NCBI RefSeq assembly: GCF_004323635.1
Contig: NZ_CP036515.1
Span: forward strand, 2,481,501 to 2,545,500
Length of the DNA: 64,000 bases
Direction of reading: 5' to 3'
DNA from: Lichenihabitans psoromatis
GTDB lineage: Bacteria; Pseudomonadota; Alphaproteobacteria; Rhizobiales; Beijerinckiaceae
The notes under the pieces are model-generated. The model searched no databases and was not told the DNA's origin. It saw only the letters and a program-made list of their open reading frames with translations. This document shows, piece after piece, positions 54,405-63,585 of the stretch. The translations under genes were made by a program, and so were the position numbers. Position 1 is the stretch's first letter, and the number at the start of each line of letters is the position of its first letter.

Positions 54405-55970
54405 CTAGAACAGCCAGTGCAGCATCAGCGCGATGCCGATGAGCCACAACGCGCCGGTCATCCACCCGAACCGCCCGGCCTGCGCTTTGGCAAGCGCCTC
54501 CAAGCTTTCACCCGAAAGGCCGATGCCCTTGTCGAAGCTGGTTTCCAGCGACGATAGGATGCGTTCACCGCGTACGAGAACGTCGGGCAACGCGAGGGAG
54601 GCTCGCGCAAGGCTCATCACGCTGGCGCCCGCATCCTGCAGCTTGCCGAGCGGGCCGAGGTTTTCCTCGATCCAACTCCGCACGACGGGTTCGGACGTCG
54701 CCCAGAGATCGAGGCGGGGGTCGAGTTTGCGCGCCACGCCTTCGACCACCACCATGGTCTTCTGCAGCATCACGAGCTCGATCCGGGTGTGCATATCGAA
54801 CAGGGCCGTGATCTCGAACAGCAGAGTCAGTAGCTTGGCCATCGAGATCTGGTCGGCCGTGCGGGAATGGATCGGCTCGCCGATGGCCCGTATGGCTTGC
54901 GCGAAATCGGCCACGCGATGGGTGCGCGGCACATAGCCGGCCTGGAAATGCACCTCCGCGACCCGGTTGTAGTCGCGCGTGATGAAGCCATAGAGGATCT
55001 CGGCGAGGAAGCGCCGCTCCTTCGGGCCGAGCCGTCCCATAATGCCGAAATCCACCGCGACGAGCTTGCCGTCGTGGTCGGCGAATAGATTGCCCTGATG
55101 CATATCGGCGTGAAAGAAGCCGTCCCGCATCGCATGGCGCAGGAAGCTCTGGATCACGACGCGACCGAGCGAGGGAAGGTCGAGCCCACGGGCTTCGAGG
55201 CCCGCCATGTCGGACAGCGAGGTTCCGTCGATCCATTCGAGTGTGAGAACTTCCTTCGCGGTTAGGTTCCAATCAATACGCGGCACCCGGAAATCCGGAT
55301 CGGCCGCCGCATTCTCCCCGAATTCCGATGCCGCAGCGGCTTCAAGACGGAAATCCATCTCCATCGTGACGCTGCGGGCCAGCGTGTCGACGACCTCGAC
55401 CGGCTTCAGGCGACGGGCGTCCGGAAGCCAGCGCTCCGCGAGACGGGCGGCGAAATACATGTCGGAAATATCGCGACGGAACAGGCGCTCGACGCCAGGC
55501 CGAAGCACTTTGACGGCGACATCGCGCTCGCCGTCCTGATTGCGGAGCCGGGCTCGATGGACCTGGGCGATCGAGGCGGCGGCCATGGGCTCGCTGAGCG
55601 AGACGAACAAGCTGTCGATCGGTTGGCCGAACGCCGCCTCGATGATCGCGACCGACACCGCGCGTGGGAAAGGCGCAACTCGATCCTGCAACGATTCCAG
55701 CGCCATGACGGCTCCGGCCCCGACCACATCGGGACGGGTGGCCAGAAACTGGCCGAGCTTGATATAGGACGGACCAAGCCGCTGAATCGCGACCGCGAGG
55801 CGGCTCATGCCGACTCCGACGTTCTTGCGCGCGATCAGTCGCGCAACGGCAAGCGGCAAACGGGCTTCGATCGGCACGAGGCGCGGATCAATGCCGGAAA
55901 ACACGCCCTCGCGCGCCAGGACGTAGACGGCGCGAAGCAGCCGGAGCAGATGGCCTATGGCGGCGAACAT
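54405..55970 (-). CDS. ubiB: UbiB family atypical kinase/ATPase for ubiquinone biosynthesis
   Basis: A 521-residue protein-kinase-like (ABC1/ADCK) protein needed for ubiquinone synthesis, anchored to the inner membrane by a C-terminal hydrophobic segment. Family marks are the KxGQ motif in YIKLGQFLATRPD, the Ala-rich AAASIAQVH loop, VAVKVLRPG with the conserved lysine, FHADMHQGNLF and AVDFGIMGRLG. ATG 55970 follows ubiE by six bases, so ubiE and ubiB are cotranscribed. Confidence 0.96.
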   Translation of the reverse strand: MFAAIGHLLRLLRAVYVLAREGVFSGIDPRLVPIEARLPLAVARLIARKNVGVGMSRLAVAIQRLGPSYIKLGQFLATRPDVVGAGAVMALESLQDRVAPFPRAVSVAIIEAAFGQPIDSLFVSLSEPMAAASIAQVHRARLRNQDGERDVAVKVLRPGVERLFRRDISDMYFAARLAERWLPDARRLKPVEVVDTLARSVTMEMDFRLEAAAASEFGENAAADPDFRVPRIDWNLTAKEVLTLEWIDGTSLSDMAGLEARGLDLPSLGRVVIQSFLRHAMRDGFFHADMHQGNLFADHDGKLVAVDFGIMGRLGPKERRFLAEILYGFITRDYNRVAEVHFQAGYVPRTHRVADFAQAIRAIGEPIHSRTADQISMAKLLTLLFEITALFDMHTRIELVMLQKTMVVVEGVARKLDPRLDLWATSEPVVRSWIEENLGPLGKLQDAGASVMSLARASLALPDVLVRGERILSSLETSFDKGIGLSGESLEALAKAQAGRFGWMTGALWLIGIALMLHWLF

Positions 55971-55976
55971 CGGGGT

Positions 55977-56762
55977 CTAGAGCTTCCAGGCCGAGTGGAT
56001 GGCGACGACACCGCCCGTGAGACGCGTCACCGATACGCGCCGGAACCCGGCGGTCTCGATCATTTCGGCAAACGTGTCGGGGCTGGGAAAGCGGCGGATC
56101 GATTCGACCAGGTAGCGATAGGGCTCGGCATCCCCGGCCACGATCTTGCCCATGGCCGGAATGGCCTTGAACGAGAAGGCGTCATAGATCCGGTCGAGCC
56201 CGGGCACGTCGACCGAGGAGAATTCCAGGCAGAGAAAATGACCGCCGCGTTTCAGAACGCGATAGGCTTCGGCGAGCGCGAGTGGGATGCGCGGCACGTT
56301 GCGGATGCCGAACGCGATCGTATAGGCGTCGAAGTGATTGTCGGGCAGCGGCAGTTCTTCGGCATTGCCGGTCACGAAGCGCATTTCGCCCGGAATGTCG
56401 CGCTTTGCGGCGCGGTCGCGACCGACGTCGAGCATGGCCGGGTTGATGTCCAGCACCGTCACTTCGGTCAGCGCGCCGCCGGCCGATGCCACGCGGAACG
56501 CGATATCACCGGTGCCACCCGCGACATCGAGATGCCGGAAGGCCGCCGTGCGTGAGGGTTTGACCTGCGCCGCAAAGACGTTTTTCCACGCCCGATGCAG
56601 ACCGCCGGACATGAGATCATTCATGATATCGTAGCGGTTCGCGACCGTGTTGAACACGTCATCGACGAGCCGCTGCTTGTCGCCGACCGTCACGTCCGAA
56701 AAGCCGAAATGCGTGTTGTCCGCACTGTCTGGCTTGGGAAATTCGGAGTGTGCGACTTCCAT
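55977..56762 (-). CDS. ubiE: Ubiquinone biosynthesis C-methyltransferase UbiE
   Basis: A 261-residue SAM-dependent methyltransferase acting on the benzoquinol ring of ubiquinone (and menaquinone where present). Signatures are [24 protein letters not shown], the SAM site [23 protein letters not shown] and [13 protein letters not shown]. It heads the minus-strand train of eight genes and is divergent from mutM; the 176-base gap should hold both promoters, although no clear boxes were picked out. Confidence 0.97.
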   Translation of the reverse strand: MEVAHSEFPKPDSADNTHFGFSDVTVGDKQRLVDDVFNTVANRYDIMNDLMSGGLHRAWKNVFAAQVKPSRTAAFRHLDVAGGTGDIAFRVASAGGALTEVTVLDINPAMLDVGRDRAAKRDIPGEMRFVTGNAEELPLPDNHFDAYTIAFGIRNVPRIPLALAEAYRVLKRGGHFLCLEFSSVDVPGLDRIYDAFSFKAIPAMGKIVAGDAEPYRYLVESIRRFPSPDTFAEMIETAGFRRVSVTRLTGGVVAIHSAWKL

Positions 56763-56938
56763 GGATTCGTCCTTTGGTGCGTCATGTCCGGCGCGGCCGG
56801 ACCATAGAGCAGGTCCGGGGCGAACGAAATCGCCAATTCAGCAAATAGCGCGTCGCGACGCTCCCGCGCAAAGGCCCTCTGGCGCGAGCGGTGCGGCATG
56901 GTTACGTGTGCGCATCAATCGATCAGCAGCCGAGGCCG

Positions 56939-57829
56939 ATGCCCGAACTTCCCGAAGTCGAAACCGTGCGTCGCGGCCTTGCCGGCGCGATGGAAGGCGA
57001 GGTGCTCGCCCGTGTCACCCTGAACCGGCCGGATCTTCGGTTTCCATTCCCGCCATCCTTCATCGAGCGTCTCCAGGGCCGCCGTCTGATCTCGATGGGG
57101 CGCCGTGCCAAATATCTGCTGGCCGAACTCGACGATGGGCTCCTGCTCGCCATGCATCTTGGCATGACCGGCTCGTTTCGGGTTCGGGCGCCCGGAGCAG
57201 GCAGCCCCGATACAGTGACGAGCCATTATTACCACGAGCGCAACGCCGAGAGCCTGCACGATCATGTGCGGTTCGATCTCGGCAGCGGCATGACGATCAC
57301 GTATAACGATCCGCGGCGCTTCGGATTTATGACATTGGTTGAGCCGGGCGGCCTCGACAGCCATCCGCTGTTTCGCGGCATCGGGGTCGAGCCGCTGTCC
57401 AACGCCTTCGACGGCGCGACACTGAGCCGATTGATGGCCGGCAAAAGCACGCCGCTGAAGGCGGCGCTCCTCGACCAGACTCTCATCGCGGGGCTTGGCA
57501 ATATCTACGTCTGCGAATCGCTGCACCGCGCGCGGTTGTCGCCGCGCCGCATGGCAGGAACGCTGGCCCGAAAAGATGGTGGCCCGACTGCGCGAGCCGA
57601 GCGCCTATCCACGATGATCCGCGACGTGCTGAACGAAGCAGTCGAGGCCGGCGGCTCATCATTGCGGGATTACCGCCACACCGATGGGGCATTGGGCACG
57701 TTCCAGCACGGCTTCCGAGCCTATGACCGCGAAGGCGAACCCTGCACGACCCCGAGTTGTCGGGGTATGATCCGGCGGATCGTGCAGTCCGGCCGGTCCA
57801 CCTTCTTCTGCGCCGAGTGCCAGCGCTAG
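56939..57829 (+). CDS. mutM: Formamidopyrimidine-DNA glycosylase
   Basis: A 296-residue base-excision enzyme removing 8-oxoguanine and FapyG. The start ATG 56939 gives [14 protein letters not shown] with Pro2 and Glu3, the catalytic N-terminus, so longer frames are wrong. Lys in GRRAKYLL, the DPRRFGF loop and the C-terminal zinc finger ([14 protein letters not shown]...CAEC) are intact. It is divergent from ubiE, a pairing common in Hyphomicrobiales, and is followed by dapD. Confidence 0.97.
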   Translation: MPELPEVETVRRGLAGAMEGEVLARVTLNRPDLRFPFPPSFIERLQGRRLISMGRRAKYLLAELDDGLLLAMHLGMTGSFRVRAPGAGSPDTVTSHYYHERNAESLHDHVRFDLGSGMTITYNDPRRFGFMTLVEPGGLDSHPLFRGIGVEPLSNAFDGATLSRLMAGKSTPLKAALLDQTLIAGLGNIYVCESLHRARLSPRRMAGTLARKDGGPTARAERLSTMIRDVLNEAVEAGGSSLRDYRHTDGALGTFQHGFRAYDREGEPCTTPSCRGMIRRIVQSGRSTFFCAECQR

Positions 57830-57908
57830 ACGAGACGCTCTCCGTTGATCGGCGTTGACAAGGGCGCCGTCGCGCCCGAAACCTGCGCCGGTCATTGAGA
57901 GGCGTTCC

Positions 57909-58766
57909 ATGCAGCACGACGAACTCCGAGGCATCATCGAGCAGGCGTTCGAGGATCGCGCATCGGTCGGATCACACACCACGGGCGCGGTCCGAGAGGC
58001 GGTCGACACCGCGCTTGCCTTGCTGGATCAGGGGCGCCTGCGGGTTGCCGAGCGCGATCCGGCCAAGTCCGGCCGTGACGCCTGGAGCGTGAACCAGTGG
58101 CTCAAGAAGGCCGTGCTTCTGTCGTTCCGCCTGAACAACATGGTTTTGATCTCGGGTGGGCCCGGTGAGTCGTCGTGGTACGACAAAGTGGCGTCGAAGT
58201 TCGACGGCTGGGATGCCGGTCGCTTCGCCGAAGCCGGCTTTCGCGCCGTGCCGAATTGTGTCGTGCGCCATTCGGCCCACATCGCCCGGAACGTCATTCT
58301 CATGCCGTCCTTCGTCAACCTCGGGGCCTATGTCGACGAGGGCACGATGGTCGATACGTGGGTGACGGTCGGCTCCTGCGCGCAGATCGGCAAGAACGTG
58401 CATCTGTCGGGCGGCGTTGGCATCGGCGGCGTGCTCGAGCCGCTACAGGCGAACCCGACTATCATCGAGGACGATTGCTTTATCGGCGCGCGATCCGAGG
58501 TCGTCGAGGGCGTCGTGGTCGGGCAGGGCTCCGTCCTGTCGATGGGCGTGTTCCTGTCGGCCTCGACCAAGATCATCGACCGCGCGACCGGGCAGATCCA
58601 TGTCGGTTACGTGCCGCCCTATTCGGTCGTCGTGTCGGGCAATCTGCCCGGCAAGCCGCTGCCGGATGGATCGGCCGGCCCGTCGCTTTATTGCGCCGTC
58701 ATCGTCAAGACCGTGGATGCACAGACCCGCTCCAAGACGGCCATCAACGACCTCTTGAGAGATTGA
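57909..58766 (+). CDS. dapD: 2,3,4,5-tetrahydropyridine-2,6-dicarboxylate N-succinyltransferase
   Basis: A 285-residue left-handed beta-helix (hexapeptide-repeat) enzyme that succinylates tetrahydrodipicolinate in the succinylase route to lysine and meso-diaminopimelate for peptidoglycan. Hexapeptide stretches ([49 protein letters not shown]) and the C-terminal [13 protein letters not shown] are characteristic. ATG 57909 follows a short frame extension without similarity. It overlaps the DUF805 gene by one base (TGATG). Confidence 0.96.
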   Translation: MQHDELRGIIEQAFEDRASVGSHTTGAVREAVDTALALLDQGRLRVAERDPAKSGRDAWSVNQWLKKAVLLSFRLNNMVLISGGPGESSWYDKVASKFDGWDAGRFAEAGFRAVPNCVVRHSAHIARNVILMPSFVNLGAYVDEGTMVDTWVTVGSCAQIGKNVHLSGGVGIGGVLEPLQANPTIIEDDCFIGARSEVVEGVVVGQGSVLSMGVFLSASTKIIDRATGQIHVGYVPPYSVVVSGNLPGKPLPDGSAGPSLYCAVIVKTVDAQTRSKTAINDLLRD

Positions 58767-59245
58767 TGTCCGAGACCGAGCGCCACACGTTCTTCTTCCT
58801 GTTCCGCACCGACAAGGGGCTGATTGGGCGTTCGACGTGGTGGCGCGGGACCGTGCCGCTCACCATCTTGGCCGTGGTCGGCACGATGATCTGGATCATC
58901 CTGCGTCCCTACGCGCATCATGATCTGGCGCAGGAGCAGTTCCTGGCTCCCATGACGATCCTGGCCTACGCTTACCTCATCCTATTCGCCTTCGCTGTCC
59001 TCCTGATCGCGATCTGTGAGTATAATCTCAGCGCCAAGCGCTTTCGCGCGCGCGGGCGTCCCGCTTCGCTCGCTGGTCTCTTGCCGCTCAGCCTGCTGGT
59101 CGGCAGCGCCGCCATCTGGTTCATTCCGCGATCATTCGATAGCCTGCCTGACTGGTCAGCCCCCGTCATCGTCGCCTTGATGACGGCGGTTGCGCTGTGG
59201 AATGCCATTGAATTGGGCGTTCTGAACGATCGTCCCTCGTCATGA
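58766..59245 (+). CDS. DUF805-like integral membrane protein
   Basis: A 159-residue inner-membrane protein with about four spans: LTILAVVGTMIWIIL, ILAYAYLILFAFAVLLIAI, LAGLLPLSLLVGSAAIW and VIVALMTAVALWNAIELGV. The charged YNLSAKRFRARGRP segment before the third span is typical of DUF805, whose role is unknown. It is sandwiched between dapD (one-base overlap) and dapE (four-base overlap), so it is translated with the lysine genes, though nothing ties it to their chemistry. Confidence 0.78.
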   Translation: MSETERHTFFFLFRTDKGLIGRSTWWRGTVPLTILAVVGTMIWIILRPYAHHDLAQEQFLAPMTILAYAYLILFAFAVLLIAICEYNLSAKRFRARGRPASLAGLLPLSLLVGSAAIWFIPRSFDSLPDWSAPVIVALMTAVALWNAIELGVLNDRPSS

Positions 59246-60396
59246 GCCTCTCGCGTGCCGTCGACCTCACGCAACGTCTTCTGCGCTGTCAGTCCGTTAC
59301 GCCCAACGACGGCGGAGCCTTGCCGTTGCTGGCCGATATGCTGCGCGACGCCGGGTTCACGGTCGATCTCGTCTCTTTTTCGGGTTCAGGCGAAGCCGAG
59401 ATCCTCAATCTCTATGCGCGGATCGGAACGGTTAGCCCCTGCCTCGTCTTCGCGGGCCATACCGATGTGGTCCCGCCCGGCAATCCGGCGGCGTGGCGGT
59501 TCGACCCTTTCTCAGGCGAGATCGCCGACGGTATGATCTGGGGGCGGGGCGCCTGCGACATGAAAGGCGGCGTCGCAGCATCGATTGCGGCAGCGCTCGA
59601 TCATGTGGAAGGGGCGGGGGCGCCCAAGGGCTCGATTGCCTTTCTAATCACGGGCGACGAGGAAGGCCCCGCCATCAACGGAACCGTCAAATTGCTCGAC
59701 TGGGTAATGGCCCGCGGGGAACGTTTCGACGCCTGCGTGCTCGGCGAGCCGACCAACCCAAACGCGCTCGGCGATATGGTGAAAATTGGTCGCCGCGGTT
59801 CACTGACGGGCGAGATCGTGGTTCACGGCCGCTTGGGTCACGTGGCCTATCCGCATCTCGCCAGCAATCCGATCCCGCCCCTGTTGCGAATCCTTGTGGC
59901 GCTCACCGACGCACCACTCGACAAGGGAACCTCGAGTTTCGACGCCTCGAACCTGGAAGTCGTGACGGTCGATACGGGCAATCCATCCACCAATGTGATC
60001 CCGGCGGAAGCGCGAGCGCGGTTCAATATCCGCTTCAACGATCGCTGGACGCCCGAAACACTCCGGGCCGAGGTCCAGATGCGGGTCGACACCGCGAGCG
60101 CCGGTGCCGATGTGTCACTCGATTTCATGCCGTGCAACGCTTTGGCGTTTTTGACCGGGCCTGGACGCTTTACGACCCTCGTAGCCGACGCCGTCGAGGC
60201 GGAGACCGGTCTGCGCCCGGTGCTGTCGACCACGGGCGGAACATCCGACGCCCGATTCATCTCTGCCCATTGCCCGGTGGTCGAGTTCGGGCTGGTGGGA
60301 CGCACGATGCATGCGATCGATGAGCGGGTCGCGATTGCCGATATCGACCGTCTCACCGCCGTTTACGGTCGAATCATCACGTCGTTTCTCACCTAA
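59242..60396 (+). CDS. dapE: Succinyl-diaminopimelate desuccinylase
   Basis: A 384-residue M20-family dizinc amidohydrolase that removes succinate from N-succinyl-L,L-diaminopimelate. Metal ligands and catalytic residues lie in FAGHTDVVPPG, WGRGACDMKGG, TGDEEGPAINGT, LGEPTNP and the C-terminal GTSDARF and GLVGRTMHA. It completes the dapD-DUF805-dapE operon. Its ATG overlaps the DUF805 stop (ATGA). The stop is followed directly by the A-run and hairpin that terminate the convergent gene. Confidence 0.96.
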   Translation: MSLSRAVDLTQRLLRCQSVTPNDGGALPLLADMLRDAGFTVDLVSFSGSGEAEILNLYARIGTVSPCLVFAGHTDVVPPGNPAAWRFDPFSGEIADGMIWGRGACDMKGGVAASIAAALDHVEGAGAPKGSIAFLITGDEEGPAINGTVKLLDWVMARGERFDACVLGEPTNPNALGDMVKIGRRGSLTGEIVVHGRLGHVAYPHLASNPIPPLLRILVALTDAPLDKGTSSFDASNLEVVTVDTGNPSTNVIPAEARARFNIRFNDRWTPETLRAEVQMRVDTASAGADVSLDFMPCNALAFLTGPGRFTTLVADAVEAETGLRPVLSTTGGTSDARFISAHCPVVEFGLVGRTMHAIDERVAIADIDRLTAVYGRIITSFLT

Positions 60397-60433
60397 AAAA
60401 GGAAGTGGGGCAGGCGCGACCCGCTCCACTTCT
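60395..60433 (-). terminator. Rho-independent terminator for the convergent exported-protein gene
   Basis: On the minus strand a 10-base stem (60423-60432 with 60402-60411, one G-T pair) is followed by six T residues (60395-60400 complement). It lies 25 bases past the end of the minus-strand gene and also abuts the dapE stop. Confidence 0.8.
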
Positions 60434-60457
60434 GGACCACGCGCTCTGGGGGTCGGC

Positions 60458-60787
60458 TTAGCAGCGCGATGGCGAGAATTCGCAATAATCGTGGCGGCTC
60501 TGACGAAGTTCTTCGGCCCCGGCGCTGCCCGGCGGATAGCGGTTAAAGTCGAAGCCACCGCCGTAGGGGTTCGTGCCGCTGTTGGTTTCGTAATTGGGGC
60601 CGTAGACGGCACCATTGTCATAACCATAGCCGCTGGGGCGGTGACCAAACGCCTGTTGGATCGTCACGATGCGCGCGTTGCGATCGACCGAATAGTCGAT
60701 ATCGGACGCCATTGCGGATTGAGCAACGGACGACAGAAAAAGCGCTGCCGCAACGGTGGCGCCGGCGAGAAAAAAGCTCTTGTGCAT
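60458..60787 (-). CDS. Exported hypothetical protein, Tyr/Gly-rich
   Basis: A 109-residue protein with a signal peptide (KSFFLAGATVAAALFLSSVAQSAMA). The short mature part contains DYSVDRNARIVTIQQ and then a glycine/tyrosine/asparagine-rich stretch (GYGYDNGAVYGPNYETNSGTNPYGGGFD), ending in DYCEFSPSRC with two cysteines. A GGAG site lies eight bases before ATG 60787, and a GCCGGC-AGA-GCCGGC hairpin lies just upstream of it. It has its own terminator. No function is recognised. Confidence 0.68.
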   Translation of the reverse strand: MHKSFFLAGATVAAALFLSSVAQSAMASDIDYSVDRNARIVTIQQAFGHRPSGYGYDNGAVYGPNYETNSGTNPYGGGFDFNRYPPGSAGAEELRQSRHDYCEFSPSRC

Positions 60788-60865
60788 CGAAAGCTCCGTG
60801 CCGGCAGAGCCGGCCATCATCTTGACTGATATGCGAAGAAAACGGGCGGCCCGCCGTGGAGTTCC

Positions 60866-60895
60866 GGACGCGGCTCGCGGCGCGGCGTCGCGTCC
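60866..60895. repeat. Inverted repeat in the divergent gap before the second ABC transporter
   Basis: GGACGCG (60866-60872) is complementary to 60889-60895 and the stem can extend by two weaker pairs. It lies in the 207-base gap between the exported-protein gene and the binding-protein gene. It might be an operator or a leader hairpin; no known riboswitch consensus is seen in the gap. Confidence 0.3.
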
Positions 60896-60994
60896 CGTAA
60901 ATCGAGCGATAAGGCATCGATCCTGCATGCGATGGCTGGACAATCGAGCCGTCGTCACAGCAAATCGGGCGCGTCGGATTGGGGAGAAACAAAC

Positions 60995-61951
60995 ATGAAG
61001 CGGATGGTTGGTGCGGGTCTCGTGCTCGCGGGATTGCTGATGGGCGCGACGACGGCTCAGGCCGATGACACGAAGGTGGCGATCGGGATTTCGGGCTGGA
61101 CCGGGTTCGGCCCGCTGACGCTCGCGAAAGAGGTCGGCATCTTCAAGAAGCACGGCCTCGACGTGACCTTGCCGAAGATCCCGCAAGCGAGCCGCTCGCT
61201 CGCCATGGCGTCGGGCTCCATCCAATGCGCCGCAACCACGGTCGAAACCTGGATCGTCTGGAACGCCAACGGCGTCCCGGCGCGCGAGATCGTGCAACTC
61301 GACAAGTCCTATGGGGCCGATGGCATCGTCGCACGCGGCGACATCAAGACCATCAAGGATCTGAAAGGGAAGGCTGTGGCGGCCTCGTCGCCTGGGACGA
61401 CGCCCTATTTCACGCTGGCCTGGTTCCTCAACGCTAACGGCATGACCCTGAAGGACGTGAAGGTCGTCAATCTCGAACCCGGTCCTGCCGCGCAGGCTTT
61501 TCTCGCCGGTCAGAACGATGCGGCCGTGACCTACGAGCCTTATTTATCGGCGGTGCGCGATAAGCCGGATGCGGGCCACATTCTCGCGACGACGCTCGAT
61601 TATCCAATGATTCTCGACACGCTCGGCTGTACGCCCAAATTCCTCGATGATAATCCGACCGCCGCAAAGGCGCTCGTCGACAGCTATTTCGAGGCGCTGG
61701 ATTACATCAAGGCCAATGAGAAAAAATCGTTCGAGATCATGGGCGCCGACGTCAAGCAATCGGGTGACGAATTCGCCGATTCGGCCAAATATCTGCGCTG
61801 GGCCGACCGCGCATCGAACACCACATTCTTCGGCAGCGAATTTGGCAAATTCTCGGACACGGCCGCCGACCTCTTGATCCAGGTCGGCACCATCTCCGAC
61901 AAGCCCGACATGAAGATGTTGTTCGACCCGCGTCCGCTCGGCCTGAAATGA
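60995..61951 (+). CDS. ABC transporter substrate-binding protein, nitrate/taurine/urea-carboxylase-region type
   Basis: A 318-residue periplasmic protein with signal peptide MKRMVGAGLVLAGLLMGATTAQA. The mature part (ISGWTGFGPLTLAKEVGIFKKHGLDV, then TTVETWIVWNANGVPAREIVQLDKSYGADGIVARGDIKTIKDLKGKAVA) resembles binding proteins found beside urea/guanidine carboxylase genes more than nitrate- or taurine-binding ones. That is resemblance from memory, not a search. GGGGAG lies before ATG 60995. The permease and ATPase follow, making a complete importer. Substrate probably a small nitrogen compound. Confidence 0.85.
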   Translation: MKRMVGAGLVLAGLLMGATTAQADDTKVAIGISGWTGFGPLTLAKEVGIFKKHGLDVTLPKIPQASRSLAMASGSIQCAATTVETWIVWNANGVPAREIVQLDKSYGADGIVARGDIKTIKDLKGKAVAASSPGTTPYFTLAWFLNANGMTLKDVKVVNLEPGPAAQAFLAGQNDAAVTYEPYLSAVRDKPDAGHILATTLDYPMILDTLGCTPKFLDDNPTAAKALVDSYFEALDYIKANEKKSFEIMGADVKQSGDEFADSAKYLRWADRASNTTFFGSEFGKFSDTAADLLIQVGTISDKPDMKMLFDPRPLGLK

Positions 61952-61989
61952 TCGGATTGACCCCGTCGTGTCGAGGGGCTGCCTGATCC

Positions 61990-62766
61990 ATGGCACGCCC
62001 CTTTACGCCGATTGGACAGCCCGCGCGCATTGCGCTCGGACTGTCTTTTTTCATCCTTTTCTTTGCTGTCTGGGCGTTCTTCACGCTCGGCGGCTTCGTG
62101 TCGAAGACGTTCCTGGCCGACCCGCTGTCGATGCTGCGGGACGGCTACGTGTTGATCACGCGGTTCGATTTCATGACCGATATCGGCATGACGGTGTGGC
62201 GCGTGGTCGGCGGTTTCGTCATCGCTACGCTTGTGGCGGTGCCGCTCGGCATTGCCATGGGGGCCTATAAGCCGGTCGAGGCGCTTCTCGAGCCGTTCGT
62301 GTCCTTCGCGCGCTACCTGCCAGCCTCCGCCTTCGTCCCCCTGCTCATCCTCTGGGCCGGCATCGGGGAAACGCAGAAGCTGCTCGTCATCTTCATCGGC
62401 TCGGTGTTTCAGATCATTCTGATGGTGGCCGGGCAGGTGGGGCAGACACGGCGGGACCTTGTCGAAGCCGCCTATACGCTTGGCGCGAACGATCGGGGCG
62501 TGATCCGCCGCGTCCTCCTGCCAGCCAACGCGCCCGGCATCGCTGAAATCCTGCGGCTCGTTCTCGGTTGGGCCTGGACTTACGTGATCGTGGCGGAACT
62601 CATTGGCTCGTCGTCCGGCATCGGCCACATGATCATCGATAGTCAGGCGTTGCTCGCGACCGGCAAGATGATCTTCGGGATCATTACGATCGGCGTGATC
62701 GGGCTGATCTCCGACCTGTTTTTCAAAGCCTTGAACCGCAAGCTATTCGCCTGGACGTTCGCATGA
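61990..62766 (+). CDS. ABC transporter permease, SsuC/TauC type
   Basis: A 258-residue inner-membrane protein with six predicted spans. The EAA loop is DLVEAAYTLGANDRGVIRRVLLPANAPGI, and IMIDSQALLATGKMIFGIITIGVIGLISD follows, as in permeases of nitrate, sulfonate and taurine importers. It forms the homodimeric channel for the binding protein encoded 38 bases upstream and overlaps the ATPase gene by four bases (ATGA). Confidence 0.9.
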   Translation: MARPFTPIGQPARIALGLSFFILFFAVWAFFTLGGFVSKTFLADPLSMLRDGYVLITRFDFMTDIGMTVWRVVGGFVIATLVAVPLGIAMGAYKPVEALLEPFVSFARYLPASAFVPLLILWAGIGETQKLLVIFIGSVFQIILMVAGQVGQTRRDLVEAAYTLGANDRGVIRRVLLPANAPGIAEILRLVLGWAWTYVIVAELIGSSSGIGHMIIDSQALLATGKMIFGIITIGVIGLISDLFFKALNRKLFAWTFA

Positions 62767-63569
62767 GTGTTGCCAGAACCGACCAAGCCGCCAAATTGCG
62801 GGTCGAGGGCGTCTCGCGCGTCTTTCGTGGCCCGCGCGGCGGCGAGACCGTTGCTCTTGCTCCCACCGATCTCACTGTTGCGGCGAATGACTTCATCACC
62901 ATTCTCGGCCCTTCAGGCTGCGGAAAGTCGACCTTGCTCCGGATCGTGGCGGGGCTCGATCGGCCGAGTTCCGGGCGCGTGCTGCTCAACGGCAAGCCGG
63001 TGATCGGCCCTGGGCCGGACAGAGGCATGGTGTTTCAATCCTACACGCTCTTCCCGTGGCTCACGGTCGGGCAGAACATCGCCTTCGGGCTTCGCGAAAG
63101 AAACGTTCCGACGCGTGAGCAGGCCGACATCGTCGATACGTATCTTGGGCGGATGGGCCTCAAGGGATTCGAGCATCATCTACCGCGTCAGCTTTCCGGC
63201 GGCATGCAGCAGCGTACCGCCATCGCGCGCGCGCTCGCCAACGATCCCGACATCCTGTTGATGGACGAGCCGTTCGGGGCGCTGGATAACCAGACGCGTG
63301 CGCTGATGCAGGAATTGCTGCTCGACATTTGGGAACGCGACCGAAAGACGGTCTTGTTCGTGACGCACGACATCGAGGAAGCGATCTTCATGGCGTCGCG
63401 CGTTGTCGTCATGACGGCCCGGCCGGGCCGCATCAAGGCGGATGTGCCGGTCGATCTGCCCCATCCGCGTCGCTACACGATCAAAACGACGCCCGAGTTC
63501 AACGCCCTCAAGGCGCGGCTCACCGAGGAGATCCGAGTCGAGGCCGTCCTGGCCGCGCAGGCCGGTTGA
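62763..63569 (+). CDS. ABC transporter ATPase, SsuB/TauB type
   Basis: A 268-residue ATPase. Walker A GPSGCGKST, signature LSGGMQQRTAIARAL, Walker B ILLMDEPFGALD and the switch THDIEEAIF are all complete. LSGGMQQR and the short length without an extra regulatory domain place it in the nitrate/sulfonate/taurine group. It is coupled to the permease by a four-base overlap. It ends 16 bases before the convergent cupin gene. Confidence 0.94.
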   Translation: MSVARTDQAAKLRVEGVSRVFRGPRGGETVALAPTDLTVAANDFITILGPSGCGKSTLLRIVAGLDRPSSGRVLLNGKPVIGPGPDRGMVFQSYTLFPWLTVGQNIAFGLRERNVPTREQADIVDTYLGRMGLKGFEHHLPRQLSGGMQQRTAIARALANDPDILLMDEPFGALDNQTRALMQELLLDIWERDRKTVLFVTHDIEEAIFMASRVVVMTARPGRIKADVPVDLPHPRRYTIKTTPEFNALKARLTEEIRVEAVLAAQAG

Positions 63570-63585
63570 CGCAAGGCGTTGGCGC

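Noticed and set aside
60788..60994. Guanidine (ykkC-type) riboswitch before the second ABC transporter
   Set aside because: The gap has a GC-rich inverted repeat, but the conserved ykkC core sequence was not found.
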